From positions 6,265,001 to 6,329,000 of the forward strand of contig JAUIMM010000188.1 in the NCBI GenBank assembly GCA_031769625.1: a DNA stretch of 64,000 nt, in the 5' to 3' direction. The notes beneath the pieces were generated by a model that worked only from the letters and a program-made list of their open reading frames with translations, ran no database searches and was not told the origin of the DNA. Position numbers and translations under genes: made by a program. This document shows, piece by piece, positions 11,396 through 24,620 of this stretch. This stretch comes from Taudactylus pleione. Taxonomy: Eukaryota; Chordata; Amphibia; Anura; Myobatrachidae. Position 1 is the stretch's first letter. Every line of letters begins with the position of its first letter.

Positions 11396-14033
11396 GAACA
11401 GGTTCTGCGTTCTCTCAGATCCTATAATGATTGACATGCTGCGGCGTTTGGGGGGAGGAGCAGGGGGCGTGCCTAGCCAGTGTTTCCAGAAATGGGGGAG
11501 TGTCGCCCCAATTTTTCGGGGAGTGCCAAGGCCATGATCTGTGTTGGTGGACGCAGTTTTCCTGACCACGCAGGCTGCCAGCCTGCATAAGCTGGAGCTT
11601 ACTCAGACTGGCTGTTGCTGCCGCCATGGTGACCGAAAGTCACGATAGTGTTCTGAGGTAGCATCTACAGACGCTGCACTCAGATCGCTATTGCTGTCAG
11701 GAGGGGTCTGCTTCCTATAGATAAATGAAGTATAATAATAGGGGGCATTACTGTGTTGCATAATGTGCTCTAGGGGGCATTACGGTGTGGCATCATGTGT
11801 TATAACGGGCACTACTACTGTGTGGCTTAACGTGAATAAGGGGCACTACTATGTGATTGTTACTCTTCCCTGCATGACCACACCTGTTTTTTTGGCGTGC
11901 ACCTAAAATGTGCGTACTCTCTGCTTTGATTATACTCTTTATGTACACAGGGCACCAAAATGTTTAGTAACGGCTCTGTTTTGGTGTGCACCGACGTGAC
12001 GTTCTCTGCGTTCAGCACCCCTGCCCTAAAAAAAAATCCTATCTAATCCTGTACAACTGCTGAGTTAGGGCTTGGTCAATTGGGAAAATCCCTCCCCTTA
12101 TCTTTATTTGTGACCTTCACCAATTAAGTGCCAGATTTACCTAACAGAACCAACCAAATACCAAGGGCCAAATGTAGTAGGGTGAGCATTTTGAAAATGT
12201 GAGTGTTTAGTAGTAAACTCTCACACCTATTAAACTCGGCCAATGTAATAGAGTCTGAGAATAGATGTTTTCCCATTTTGAAGATAAAACTTAACCAATT
12301 TGCTAAACTCTCTCATTTTGTAAACTCTCACCCTCTCACTCCTGTTGTGTGTATTTTATTACAGAGAATGATGTGCACTTATATGTTGTCCTAATATTAA
12401 TCATAATTATAAGAGCATAGATTAAGAAGTGGGAGGAGTCAGGAATAGTAAGGGGAGGAGTCTGTGCCAGGAGCCAGTTGCTGACGTGAGGTTGGGCATG
12501 TGTGCTTTAAATGCCAGAGCCTATTTTTAGTGCCAGCCCGGCCCTGTGCTAAACTATCTTTAGATCTAAATGCACTATCACTAGATCTTTGCAAGGAATG
12601 GACCTCTCTATTCATTCAGGGTTTCTAATTGGGAAATACTTATGTTGTCTTTTTACAAGTGACGTTTTCAGTACAACAATGAAGCTACATTAAAACCACT
12701 GAGGCTAATTGATCCACTTTAGTACTTGAATCCACCCTGGCCTCCTCGACAAATAGATCCCAATCAGTACATTTTAGACAGCCCTGGAGTTTTAATAACG
12801 CCCCCCCCCAGGCCAAATAGTAACATTCCTAGTAACAGTGCTAAACCGTCTAATGGTCTATTTCGGAACTTAAAACAGAGCGGAATGATCCGACTGTCTA
12901 TTGTGGGAATGTGGACTGTGGCCTGGTGGCCAAAAGAACCTCGAATATCTCCCGGGGCAGATAGAACGGCCTGCCCTTTAACAATGAAAACTCCAGGTCA
13001 GCCGAGCAGTAGTTCTCAATTAATGGAACATCCGCGCACCAGCTATTATGGATGTATGTGCAAAGGACCCCACCTCTTTTCTTGCCGGACTCTGATGTCC
13101 TGATATCAGCTCTAAGCAAAGTTCTCCCAGGCAATTGAAATGGGCAATCCTGAGTCATTCGCTCCCAGCCAGTACATTTTAATACAGAGCAATTTTTAAG
13201 CGACTGCTAACAGTCAATTCTCAGCCTAATCTCATCCATGTTATTGGAGTGAGACCTTACATTAGCTAATAACCGGCTGGGTAATGAGGGGTTAAATGGC
13301 CCATACCTCAATCCTGCTAAGGTGCCCCTTCCCACTCTCTTGCCTCCTCTGCCTTTGTGGCTGCTCCTGGCTCTGCCTCTGATCACCAAATAGTTATGAA
13401 AATCTTAATTATTCTGTAGTTGTGTTTTTGTTTTTTGCTACAAGAGTGTAAGTATATGTCCAGCCAAAATGAATACCAGGCAGTGGAGTGACCCATTGTG
13501 TAACTCACTTGATGTGTGTTGCAGCTCTCCCCACATCTCACAGATTTATGTGGCTACAGACAGATGGTTAAAGACGTCTCTTTTTTTATATATGGTGTTT
13601 TATTTCCCAGCAGAGAGCAGAAGTGCTGTAATCCTCCAGGATTTCCAGGTACTTTCCATGCAGCGATTGAGTGCTTGTTACCGCTGCTAGTCTGTTTTTT
13701 TTCCACATGATCTGTGATTACCCTCCACGCTTACCTGGTAAAATATTTATGGGTGCCAAATATAGTTTCCATTTTCTCAAATTTCGCAAAGAATATTCTG
13801 CGTCATGACCTCCTGCTGAGAGAGAAGATATACTCACGCTAATGGGCATGAACGTGCACCAAGTGCTGTGCAAAATAACATACCCGAACTGACGTGTGCG
13901 TGTCCTTTAAAGGAGTTTTCCACCATTTTTATTTTTTTTTGCAGAAGTATTTAGTACAAAGTTGCAGATTAAACGATGTGTGGTGCAAGTCACTAATGTC
14001 GGACCTGTCTTTTACCCTAGATTGTGTACTTTG

Positions 14034-14627
14034 GGCCTGATCCAGCAGCGTACGAAATTGCAACTACATCTGCAAATCGGCCGATTGTTCAGTACTGCGG
14101 AAGTCCATTATCCAAAATTTTGCACGTTTTTCCTCCATTGTGCTACTTGTTCTACAATTTTGTGTCTGAGGGTCTTATTCAGAGGCGGATGCAAGCCCCG
14201 TGGCAACGGCGAATCCGTATGCAGAGGAAATGCGAAAATATGCTAATGACTTAGCTGATGTCTTGTTCACTGAGCCGCCCGCCTCCGGTGTCTCCCATCC
14301 ACCGCTTACCTACAAAAGCGGAAACGCCTGTCGCACAGATCCACTTCTGAGTAAGTCCTCGCTGTCTCAGACACAGCGACTCTCCTAAGACGATGGGGTC
14401 TCTCCAGCTGAAAACAAATTCACAGAGGCTCACTAGGGCACGCCCTAACAAATGGTCCCGAAACGCCTGCGTAATGTATAACCACCAATGCTGACTACCT
14501 GTCACTTACTTTGCAATTAAATCCTCTTTGCAAGGGCCATCGTTAATCCATCGCTGCACATTCAACTCTGTCGCAAAAAATTGCTTCATTGCGTGTTACA
14601 TCAGCATTGCGTCCATCATCAGTCCCT
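14034..14627. mobile_element. Composite of GGGCCTGATTCAG-family ends
   Basis: There are two left-type ends, gggcctgatccagcagcg at 14034 and gggtcttattcagaggcgg at 14169, and one diverged right-type end near gcgtccatcatcagtccc (14608-14625). Boundaries and target duplications are not clear; this may be a nested or truncated pair. Confidence 0.5.
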
Positions 14628-14949
14628 TAGGTCGCTTATAATGTACTACGGTAGGTACTTAGGATTGGTGTAGTGTGTTGGCTCAGATAAGTTGCAAGTC
14701 TGTGGCGCGATAAACGGGGCTATTTGGCACAATTTGAGGATAGGTGTATCTTGAATCAATGCTGGACAAAATAAGTGTAAGGGTTTCATAGGATGTCCTG
14801 TACATTATGTGTTGTTATCTGAGCTATGCTTATGTACCAATGCACATTAATGAAAGTTTGAGAGTCGTACGCAAACGGTCGCATCTCCACTTGCGGTTGA
14901 ATGGGTGTTACTGGGCAGCAGCAGGGTGTTCACATGTAGTCTTAAGTGT

Positions 14950-15065
14950 TCTGAGGATATGTGGTATTGTCTTCCGGGAGACTCCCACATTTCCAGGTAG
15001 TCCCCAGGGTTCCAGGAAGAGTGAGCGGTCCTCCTTTATCTCGCCCACATTCTGGTGAAGTGGGC
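14950..15065. repeat. ACTTGCCT-CTCTCC family fragment
   Basis: cttccgggagactcccac, then tttccaggtagtcccc and the adjoining bases resemble the copies at 6805 and 15725. Confidence 0.5.
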
Positions 15066-15339
15066 AGGATGGGGAGAATTATACCATCAATTGTGGGTCT
15101 GTGGGGAGGGGGTGTGGCCAGTATGTCATCATTCTACGATAATTGCATTATTTTAGCCCCTGCCCTTCTTCATAGAGCCACAATTTTGAAGCATTGTGAC
15201 ACAGGGGGTGGAGCCTAATGGTGCATATAGCCTGACTCCGCCCTAACAGTTGTCACCTGCATCCTCCTATGGGGTTCTCCAAAAGAGGAGATAATTGAAG
15301 TTGGCGAGTATGGATTCATACACCTCCTGTATACAGGCA

Positions 15340-15700
15340 AATATTCACATTTTTTCTTTGTACCAACCAATTTGCTCTCAACTGTCAGTTTACTGGCTGT
15401 GGGGCCCATTTATCAACAAGTTTTATCATATGCAACGAGTGTTAATGATAACGGTGCTCCATACAATCAACTCCTAACTGTCATCTGTTTGAAAAATGAC
15501 AGTTAGGAGCTGATTGGCTGGAGCACTATTATACTATTTATTATACGCAACAAGTTTTATCACTCTGTTGCATATGATAAAACTTGCTGATATTTGTGCC
15601 CCACAGCCTGTAAAGTGACAGTTAGGAGCTGATTAGTTGGTACTTCATATCTATTTTACCTCTCTCCAAGGTTTGATACATTTCCCCCTTGGAGAGATAT
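15340..15700. mobile_element. Nested fold-back elements
   Basis: The inner palindrome 15400-15603 has arms ggggcccatttatcaacaag and, opposite, cttgctgatatttgtgcccc, plus ttttatcatatgcaac. The outer arms ccaaccaatttgctctcaac and gttaggagctgattagttgg continue the symmetry on both sides. The outer right end, ccaaggtttgatacatttcc, resembles the ends at 42292 and 54534. Confidence 0.7.
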
Positions 15701-15724
15701 TAAGGGGGAGTAGTTGCCCAAAGA

Positions 15725-16125
15725 CATACTTGCCTACTCTCCCGAGACTGTTGGGAGCCTCCCGAAAATCGTGCGCTGCTCCCAAGACCCCCCTGCAAGA
15801 GTAGGCAAGTCAAGTCCCACGCATTGTCCGCAGACCCCCCCACGCCCGCACTTGAACAGTGGGCGGTTCGGGGGGGCGATGACGCGTTTCGTGCTGAGTC
15901 GCATTATGGTAGCCCGCCCCCTGCTTTGTAATGCCGGTAATATCGGCATTATAAAGCGAGGACGGGGCCGCGATGACGCGATCGCACTGACACGCTCCCG
16001 CTCCGCCCACTTCAGCCGTCTCCACCCTCCCTGCTGCATGCAATAGAGAATGCTAGCGAGGATCTGATTGGTTGCTATGGGCACCACTTTACATTTTTAG
16101 AAGCTTTAGTAAATCTGCCCACAAG
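15725..16125. repeat. ACTTGCCT-CTCTCC repeat followed by a TTGGTTGCTATGGGC fold-back fragment
   Basis: catacttgcctactctcccg faces agagtaggcaagt at 15798-15810. A GC-rich body follows. At 16040-16120, tctgattggttgctatgggc and agtaaatctgccc are one arm of the tttgatacat fold-back type. Confidence 0.65.
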
Positions 16126-17499
16126 GCTTGTTGTTCCATCTCCCCCAGAGCATTGCGGTGCATCCGCTTATTCCCCCAGCCAGGCACAGACTTGGACTGT
16201 GTGTGGGTACAACTATGTTTGTGCCCCGGAGGGAGAGTGAATTATCGGTAAACCCACGTGCCTCGCCCTTTCTGTGGTGTAAAGTAAATCTCAGCTATGT
16301 GGTAATAAGTTGGTGTAAAGCAAAACAATATTTGAAATTGTGAAATGTTTGGAGAGATCTGTGGGAATGTGGGGCCAACAGCAACATAAATGAATTAAAT
16401 GCAGTATCGTCGTCACCATGAGTGCACCCATTGCCTACACACAGTGGAGGAGGCCATTTTGTGAGCTGAATCCATATTAATAAGACTGCTGACTTGTCAC
16501 TAGGGACCAGTGATAAGGCTGAGGCGTGAGGTGCAGCCATTTTGCAGTGATTCCTCTAAAGCTTTCAAGGGAAATGACAGAATTCATTCACATGAATTAT
16601 TGGCCATGCCCACAAAATGGCTGCTTGGGATATGTGTTGTCAATGGGTATATTTTCACATATGGGTTTCATTCATCGGGCTGGATTGTGACCTGTATTTA
16701 ATAAACCAGATTTGGTTAAGAATGAATAATAAAACAATGACAATGTGCATATGTCATCTAGCAATATCCATTATAACCCTTATTAGATAGCGAGCCAACA
16801 CAGTCTGCTTGGACGTGCATAAAAGGTAGAGTTAATTCAAACTGACATGAAATTGTGAAACGCTTATAATGTATTGCCTTGTACTTATATGATCTGTATA
16901 TTCAGTGTCATATTGCGACAGAAACACATGGATGTAATTTTATCAAATATTGAAAGTGTTTCCTGTCACTCAACGCTGAGATCATGTAAATATACAAGTC
17001 TGGATTAATAAGGTTATGATAAAGATTTTGCTCCTCGTTTCAGATTTTTTCTTTTTTTCCATCATGCACATAATAGATAAAAAAAATATAAATATAAAAC
17101 ATCTTGGCTATTGTAAAAATTGCGATTTTTTTTTTTTTCCACCTATCTTCATGTATTTGGACGCAACACCCACTGATTTTCTGTCTGCAGCTGTCCCATA
17201 CTGGGTGCAAAAGTTCCATCTTAAACAGTAGTCCCATCTCCGTTCGCACGCCTCCAACAAGCACAGAAGTCTGCATACATATCCAAGGCACTCCCATGAG
17301 CAGCATCTGTTGTGTGTCCGCATGGAAGCCACCTAGCTGCCGCACAGAAACACTTGTTTCACGGAACGCCAAGCCCGCTCGAGATCCGATTCGTATGGAG
17401 CTCCTTGCCTGCGAACGCTTCATGTGACGCATGCAGAAACCATAGAATATCGCCAGATACGACCAATTTTGCACTTGCACCCGGTTTAGAATCAGGACC

Positions 17500-17900
17500 A
17501 GTATGTCCATACCTCCAACATTGGAGATGAACAGATCGGGAAAGGGGCTTTGTCTGGGGCTGCTGAGCAGTCCTGGCAGTCCCCTTACGCACGCGCTGGC
17601 AAAAGGGGCATGGCCTAGTCTCAAAAGGGGCTATGCCTTGTGGCACGCCGCCGTCTTTCAGTATCCCGGCGAGTAGAGCGCCGGGAGGCAGATATGCTCG
17701 GCCAGGGTTTGATGCTGGACCGACCCATCTGGCCATCAACCCTTCTGGCATTTGCCAGAAGTGCCAAATGGGCATGCCGGCCCTGCCCTCAGGTGGGTGT
17801 GGTCTGTCTTACAGAGCAGCAGTGAATGGGGGCATATTTCCCCAACTGCCTGGTGATCGGGATAATGTAGTACCAATCATGATGGTGGGACAGAGCCCTC
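17500..17900. repeat. GC-rich interspersed repeat, unclassified
   Basis: It contains catacctccaacattggaga, the hairpin arms tatcccggcgag and gcgccgggag, and ccagaagtgccaaatggg. No coding content seen in any frame. Low confidence in boundaries. Confidence 0.4.
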
Positions 17901-18871
17901 ATATCGGGACTGTGCTGCTGAAATCAGGATGGTTTGTAGGTACGCATTATGTCTTCCGCGACTGTTGTGTCATCAACCAGTGTTACAGCATGAAAAGCTT
18001 AATTAGTTACATATTGCTAGCTATTATTTATTATATGCACTTTGGCTGTCTCATGTTTCCAGAAGTAGCTGCTGTCTGTTGAAATGTTTGCACAACAGTT
18101 GGATGTGAGACTTGGGGGGTAAATGTACTAAATTGCAGCTTTCCAAAGATGACGATTAGCTGCATTTTTGCCCGCAGATTTTAAAACGGCGATGCTATGA
18201 AGTTTCAAAACACACCTGATTTCGCACTTCGTAGCATTGCTGTTTAAAACTCTGGGGGCACCAGAGACTGATAATCGCCTGTTTAATAAACAGACCCCAA
18301 GGAGTCCATGTTGCACAATAGACGGCAGATATTCGGAAAAGCATGAAATGTGTATTTAACGGTGAAACGTTTCTGCAGAGAAAATGTAGTCATCATTAAT
18401 CCATCATTACTGAGTGTGTAACGTGTACAAAGGCGTGATGACTGCTTTTCTTGTTCTTCCACCGACTCTGTGTATAAAGAAAGATCAAAATGCCGCAATG
18501 GAAAATTCACACAGAACAGTTCTCGATGTGCGTACATCCAAATAATGCATTTATGCTTCCCGCAGTTTTTCTGCTTTTTAAGATTTATATAATGCAAAAA
18601 AAAACCCCGGTATTCCTCAAGTGCTGCAGCTATCCGCTCGGGAGTTGCTGTCATTCCAATCTGTGGTCTCTCTGAAGCCTTGAGTTTTAGTACATTTTGG
18701 GCATTTAGAAACGCTTGTCAAGCCAATCGTTTGACATCTGGAAGGAGATAGCTAGTGACTGTATATTATTTTGCTGCAAGTGGTGGCTACTAGCGTATGA
18801 ATCAACTGAGAAAGTGTCTCTTTAGGAGTTACAAAGGTTGGAGCTTAGGGAATTGTTCACATCGCTCCATA

Positions 18872-19131
18872 GAGGCCTATCCTATCCAAGTCGTGTAATG
18901 GATATCCGGCAAGGACCAGTGATGCGCGTGTTAGCTGGGTCCTTGCCAACCCCGACTATCTACTGGACATGCCCGACAACCTGACGACGATCATCAGGTT
19001 TGGCATGTTCAGAGATAGGAGGTCGGACTCATGCACTGAATGACGTTCAGTGCGGGCACCGCACCTCGGCGACCTGAAGGTCTGAACACTAGTCGTTCAG
19101 TCTTTCAGGTCGCCTAGTGGATAGGCCCCTT
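18872..19131. repeat. Fold-back with GGCCTATCC ends
   Basis: gaggcctatcctatcca on the left and tggataggccccttc on the right, with cgcctagtggat arms. It is related to the TATCCACTAG fold-backs at 5205, 30542 and 56391. Confidence 0.65.
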
Positions 19132-19858
19132 CAGTATGTTTGTCAGTATAATGAGGGATGAATATAAATGACTTTATACAAAAAAAAAAGTGAGCGATCC
19201 TTTGCAACATTGTGGCTAGTCCAGACTACTTACAGCTGATTATCCCAATCTATCGGTGAGAATTTTAATGATGTAGCGCTGGGCTTGAAAGAAGGCCCCA
19301 AGGGTACAGTATGAGACATAAAATATTCTAGTTTGGATGTTGCTTGGGCATATATTAAGGATAAATTGGAAATGGACTTACTGCATGGCATACTGAGGCT
19401 AGACGAGAACGAACACATCTGTACTAAGCACAGGCACAAAGAATCATAATATTTGGGATATTGATTCCACTTTCATTTTCGGTTTCTTAGTAACTAATTC
19501 CACATATATCGTCCGAAGCTTGTGCATATTGTTTCTTCGTCGCTATTCGGTAATGTGATGGGGGTATACTTGAAGTTCGCTGTACCCAAATTTGACTGCT
19601 ACAAATGTTGCCACATCTTAAATTCAACGAAAGTCTTGTCTTGGAATTAAGGCTTGCCAACGCGTAGCAATTATTTTGGAATAATGTCATAATATCCTTT
19701 ATTGAAGCTAAGATACACAATAAATATGTTAGAGTCGGGACGAGATCATCTCTTAAAAGTATGTAACAATTGCCATTTATTCCATCCCGTGCCAAGGGGG
19801 GTATTTAAATTTTGAGCCATTTAGATGTTCCCAAATCCGCATAGTGACAGTTGACTTA

Positions 19859-20362
19859 GGGCCTCGTTCAGTACGGATCGCAACTGCGATTACGCACACA
19901 GTCTCACTGCGAAGATATGCTAATCCTCTGCGATCACTATGCCATCAACTTAAGGACGCCCTTATTACCTTACACACATCCGTAATACTTAGCAAGCCTG
20001 TGAAACCATCGGTAACATCGAGTACTATCGCAGCCTCACGCACACCTGCACAAGCTCTGACCGTACTCAGGAATTGCTAACCTCATCGCACGCAGTACAC
20101 AAGCTGGGTGTGGCGTCGCAGCGGCTAATTTATGCACGCCCCTGCAACGGCGTTCAAATGCACTAGCACGCCTGCATTTCGGCACCCTACTGCCTTTCAC
20201 CACCCCCAAACGTTTCTTCCTGTCAATCACTCTGCAATGGGTCTGCGTAGATCGCAGTCCCTATTGCAGTGGAGGTTTCGCGCACTGCGCTGCATGCACA
20301 GAACGCAACAATCGGCTGATTGCGTGCGTTTTAGCAGTTGCGATCCTTGCTGTATCAGGCCC
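19859..20362. mobile_element. MITE, GGGCCTGATTCAG family (subfamily C)
   Basis: The left end is gggcctcgttcagtacgg; the right end is gctgtatcaggccc. The interior carries gatcgcaactgcgatta and its inverse near the other end. Flanks are TTA and TAA, so a clean duplication is not seen. Confidence 0.8.
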
Positions 20363-20525
20363 TAAGTAAGAGGTAGACATATAGGTACCGGCAGCCCTGT
20401 ATTTGGGGAAGGGGAGGTGGGGAAAGCTCTCAGGCTAGAGAGAGAGACTGTAATAAATATATCAAGGTGATTTCTAATCGGATATATAGAGTATGTGGAT
20501 ATATGCTTTGTATTAGGCACACAGA

Positions 20526-21015
20526 GGGGGTCATTCAGACCCGGTCGTTAGTGCCGATGCGCTCGGACCGGGTCGATGGCCCCCCACAGAGCATGCGCAC
20601 GACGGCGTGCGCATGCGTGAGACCCGCTACGACCGACAGCGCCGGTCGTAGCGGGTCTCGATCCAAAGGGGGCGAGCTGTCGATGTTGATTGACAGCTCA
20701 CCCCGTTTGGAAGGCGGGCCGGGGGGGTGGCAGCCCAAACGGAGGCGTTCCCATGGGAACGACTACCGTTTGGGGGAGGCACCCCTGACATCACTAGTGA
20801 TGTCAGTGGAGATCTTCCGGCTCAGACAGAGCCGAAAGCTCTCCGGGGCTTACGACAAGTGACACCCTACCCTAGGGTCTCGTCGTAAGCCCCGATGGTC
20901 GCGATGGTTAACCCACAGCCTAACGACTGCAACAGAGGCGGGCGGTCAGGATGCAAGTGGCCACCCAGTTTCTGAGCGACCGCTTGCATCCTCCGACCGC
21001 CTCTGAATGAGGCCC
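20526..21015. mobile_element. Multi-hairpin MITE, subfamily A
   Basis: It begins gggggtcattcagacccgg and ends cctctgaatgaggccc, flanked by AGA on both sides (20523-20525, 21016-21018). The interior includes tgacatcactagtgatgtca, ggcgttcccatgggaacg and gcgcacgacggcgtgcgc hairpins. The right half (21 bp-type cgaccgcttgcatcctccg arms) differs from 4259. Confidence 0.9.
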
Positions 21016-21736
21016 AGAGTCTCCTGAGTTATCCCGTGGCGGTATAACTCACTATGCGCATCCCCACGAGTAGAGAGGAAGAGTCAGGATGATGGTGGCT
21101 CTATGTCAGCAAGGGAAGTGAGAACGCACGCGTCACAAATCCACATGCCCCTCAGAGAGCTGGTGCTAGGGTGTGTGACGGTTTCATGCATCAAATTATG
21201 GGGACACTGAAAATAAAAAATTAAATCTGAGATTGCGGCTTATACGGATCAGAATTGCAGACCTTCTGCTTTTTGTTTCTCTTTCTCTTTGTAGCGCCTC
21301 ATCAATATTAATCACAAGCGCTCAGGTCATCTAAGGATTGTTTTGATCTATTTGGAGATTGAAGCTGCGTTCGTGCTGGGCTGATAAACACAGCGCCTTT
21401 TATGTAGGGCACGTATTAAGAATGCAAGAGCCAGTCTTGTCTTATTTCATCCTCACATGTAGGTTTAAAAAACGCGATCCTAAGGATTAGACTTTGTTAC
21501 TTTTATCTAGATACCAGATTTATCAATGGTTTTGTTCGGACAGAGGTGCAGTACAAAGAGGCATGGTAGCAGAAATGTGAGGGGCGTTCCTGGATGGTGA
21601 CTGGGAGCGTGACAGTCGGCTAAACAGACGCACGGAGAAGTTTCGTCTTATGGGCACGTCGCTGATAGTGGTATAGATGCAGAATCGTTCACGTAATTTG
21701 CACCTCCAACCTGTCCAGATCTGAAGGCTGAGATGT

Positions 21737-22187
21737 ATGGAATGCCTTACCACGCACAATAAGACTTACCTCTAGTCTTCAATCCTTCAAGCGTTCCCTG
21801 AAAACTCACCTCTTCAGACAAGCTTATCAGATTCCAGAACTGACCACATAACCTTCATAGCTACCAAGTCTTATTACATCCCCTCTCACAGTCCACACAT
21901 AACCTCACACATTGTCTTTCTTTCACATACTCCTGACGTTTGGCCGACATTCCTGTGTGACTGGATCATGCAGCACTGCATTCTGGCCGGACCAAATTGC
22001 AATATATAGCACCTATCCTTGTGTATCAATGCCTATTTCCCTATAGATTGTAAGCGTGCGAGCAGGGTCCTCTTACCTCTATGTCTGTCTGTTATTACCC
22101 TGTTTTGTTCTATAAATGTTTCCGATTGTAAAGCGCAATGGAATATGCTGCGCTATATAAGAAACTTAATAATAATTAGAATAATAA
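21737..22187 (+). mobile_element. L2-type LINE 3' end
   Basis: The 5' part resembles the last residues of an L2/CR1-type ORF2 (codons around ttcaagcgttccctgaaaac and tcacctcttcagacaagct). The 3' untranslated part reads gattgtaagcgtgcgagcag, then ggtcctcttacc, and ends tgctgcgctatataagaaac plus an AAT-rich tail. Stop codons break the frame. It is a 5'-truncated copy. Confidence 0.8.
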
Positions 22188-22488
22188 TGTATCAGCCGTT
22201 CACTGCAGAGCAACCGTGTACAGGTGCACCTGGCTATGAGTGGAGAGGAGCTTTATGACCACCTCTCCATTATAAAGTGAAAGTTGGTTAGTAAGGCGTC
22301 CCTACACATTACAGCGAGCCGTCATGGCGCCCAATCCTTGCTGCTCTCATCATCTGACATGTTCTACATTTTATTTTTATAAAATGTATATTTTAATTTG
22401 GTAATTGCTACTGTTGTGTCCAAATGACTCACACGTTTCTCTTCCCACACTGAGCCTAGCGTGCTGTGTGCACTCGCCTACTCTCACA

Positions 22489-22658
22489 GGGGGAGATGTA
22501 TCAAGCAGTGGAGAAGTGGACCAGTGAGAAGTTGCCCATAGCAACCAATCAGCTTGGAGGTAGCACAAATACATTTTATAAAACGATAGGTCATAGCTGA
22601 TTGGTTGGTATGGGCAACTGCTCCACTCTCTTTTTTTCACTGCTCGATGCTTCTCCCC
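22489..22658. mobile_element. Fold-back MITE (CCAATCAGCT type)
   Basis: ggggagatgtatcaagcagt and ctgctcgatgcttctcccc form the ends; gttgcccatagcaaccaatc pairs with gattggttggtatgggcaac. Confidence 0.85.
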
Positions 22659-23270
22659 GACAGCCGTTTTACTGCCGCACATACGATGAGGTCTCCACAA
22701 TACCGACTTACCTCCCTGAGGCACTTGCAAAAGTAGATGCATCCAAATGTAATTCTGGCCAAGATTGTTCCCAAAGTGATTATGAGATGTTTCCTTTACT
22801 CTTTTGAATGGGTGCCCCCAGCCCCTGGGCATTCCATACAATGCTAGACTAGGTGGTGTTATGCCATGTTCTGTAAAGTTTACAATGTTTGACACACAGA
22901 CACACTTTTACCAAAGTGTTATTTTCTTCAATATTCATTATTCTTTCTGTACCTCATTGCTGTAAACTGCAATAAACAAAAGTTTTTTTTAAAAAAAGGT
23001 ATACTATTAGCTATGACCTTATGCCTGAAATTACATCTTTAATTCTCAGAAACACTTTGTTGCTGTTATTTAACAGATAATTACTGAATAACTGACCTTG
23101 CGTCTTTACCCGTGTAAATAATCAGCGCCATCCAGTTGGTTTGATTCTGTTGAGAAGGAAGGTCAGTCATTCACAGCCCTATCTGTCATATGGTAACAGT
23201 GTGTTGTGAGGTGTACACGGACGATTTCAGGACTATTTCAGGATCTGGGAAATGAATCCAGTGACCTGAG

Positions 23271-23703
23271 GCCCTGATTCATAGATGGACGCTAATGCAA
23301 TTTTCACGCAGATCAAGCGGTTGTTTGCCATTGCGCATGCATTGCAGTGCCTGTGCGCAAAGGCAGCTCTGCGATCACACTGCGATCACACAGGCCGCCG
23401 GAGACCCATCGCAGAGTGATTGAATGGATGTCAGACACTGCTTTTGCATACGCAGCCCTGCGTGTCAGAAGGGCACTCAAGGCTGCGGCAGGTCTGACCT
23501 GCCGCAGCCTTGGGTGCTCTTCTGACATGCAAGGGTAAGATGGCCGCCGATGTGCTTTGATGTTACCGATATTTACGCAGGTATGTGTCATCGCACGCAG
23601 GTCAAAAGGCAGCAGTGGGCGCCATTATGCTCGGGTGATCTGTGCCAACATTAGCGTATTTTCCGAACATAATAGTAGCTGCAATCGTTCATCTCTGAAT
23701 CAG
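23271..23703. mobile_element. MITE, GGGCCTGATTCAG family (subfamily C)
   Basis: gccctgattcatagatggac on the left; gttcatctctgaatcagtga on the right. The interior gcggttgtttgccattgcgc is shared with 10667-11155. It also holds a hairpin ggctgcggcaggtctgacct / gccgcagcctt. Confidence 0.8.
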
Positions 23704-23883
23704 TGACTGAGTGCCCAGCCTAACAAGGGAAATACATTTTGAGAGACGGTTCCCTTTAAATGCTCATGAAGCTGGGATACTGTCTCTGCCTATAGACTGC
23801 GCATTCTATTCTATAACCTGCCAGGCTGAATTACAAAGAAAATTAACATTTCAGAGATCCCAGGTTTCTGTAATGACTTGTGC

Positions 23884-24223
23884 ATTATTATTACCATTAT
23901 TATTATTACCAGTTATTTATATAGCGCACACATATTCCGCAGCGCTTTACAGAGAATATTTAGTCAGCGGAGCTTACAATCTATATTCCCTACCACATGC
24001 GCACATACACACATACACACACTAGGGGTAATTTTGTTAGGAGCCAATTAACCTACCAGTATATATTTTTGGAGTGTGGGAGGAAACCGGAGTACCCGGG
24101 GGAAACACACGCAAGCACAGGGAGAATATACAAACTCCACACAGTTAGGGCCGTAGTGGGTATCGAACCAACGACCTCAGTGCTGTGAGGCAGTAATGCC
24201 AACCATTACACTGTCTGTGCTGC
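23884..24223 (-). mobile_element. tRNA-derived V-SINE-like copy, antisense
   Basis: Read on the minus strand, it starts gcagcacagacagtgtaatg, passes a B-box-like ggttcgatacc, then gtgtggagtttgtatattct and ggtactccggtttcctccca. It ends in a 3' part like the L2 tail (gcgctatataaa-type) with ATT repeats. This order matches the HE1/V-SINE type known in fish and frogs. It is a SINE, not a functional tRNA gene. Confidence 0.75.
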
Positions 24224-24497
24224 ATTAGCATCACACTTAGGAGATTTCCATAGTACTCCCGTATGGATGCATTTAAATTGTATTTCAGCATAAAAACTGA
24301 CATGACCTACATTCTGGTATATTGTACGTTGTCAGGAACTAGCTGCTAATTCCTGCTGCCTGCGGTATCCTGCTTATTAATTGACATCTTAGGGGAATGC
24401 GGAATGCTAGTTATTAATGCAGCAATGTGCCGGGACCACTATGCAAGTTTTCTGTTCCTGGAAACCATTACGTAAGCACCGAGTATTACACTAAGAC

Positions 24498-24620
24498 AGG
24501 GTGGGCAATTATTTCAGCTGGTGGGGGGGGATTTAGCAAGTTTTAGTAAACTGTCGAGGGCCGCACATAAAAAGTTTTAATTTTGATTCTGAGTTTGGAG
24601 CGAAGCAAAAGAGAGCAATT
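24498..24620. mobile_element. hAT-like end fragment
   Basis: cagggtgggcaattatttca and gtcgagggccgcacataaaa resemble the common hAT terminus that starts CAGGGGTGGGCAA. The other end was not found. Confidence 0.55.

Noticed and set aside
12726..13389. Moderate frames on both strands in non-repeat sequence
   Set aside because: Frames overlap on opposite strands, none resembles a known family, and the region lies in a presumed intron. A conservation test would decide.
17040..17624. 194-residue minus-strand frame
   Set aside because: It crosses a poly-T tract and GC-rich repeat sequence, shows no recognisable domain, and has no splice support.
24150..24223. Minus-strand tRNA-like sequence with ggttcgatacc
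   Set aside because: It is the head of a V-SINE-like element continuing into a SINE body; it is not a free tRNA gene.
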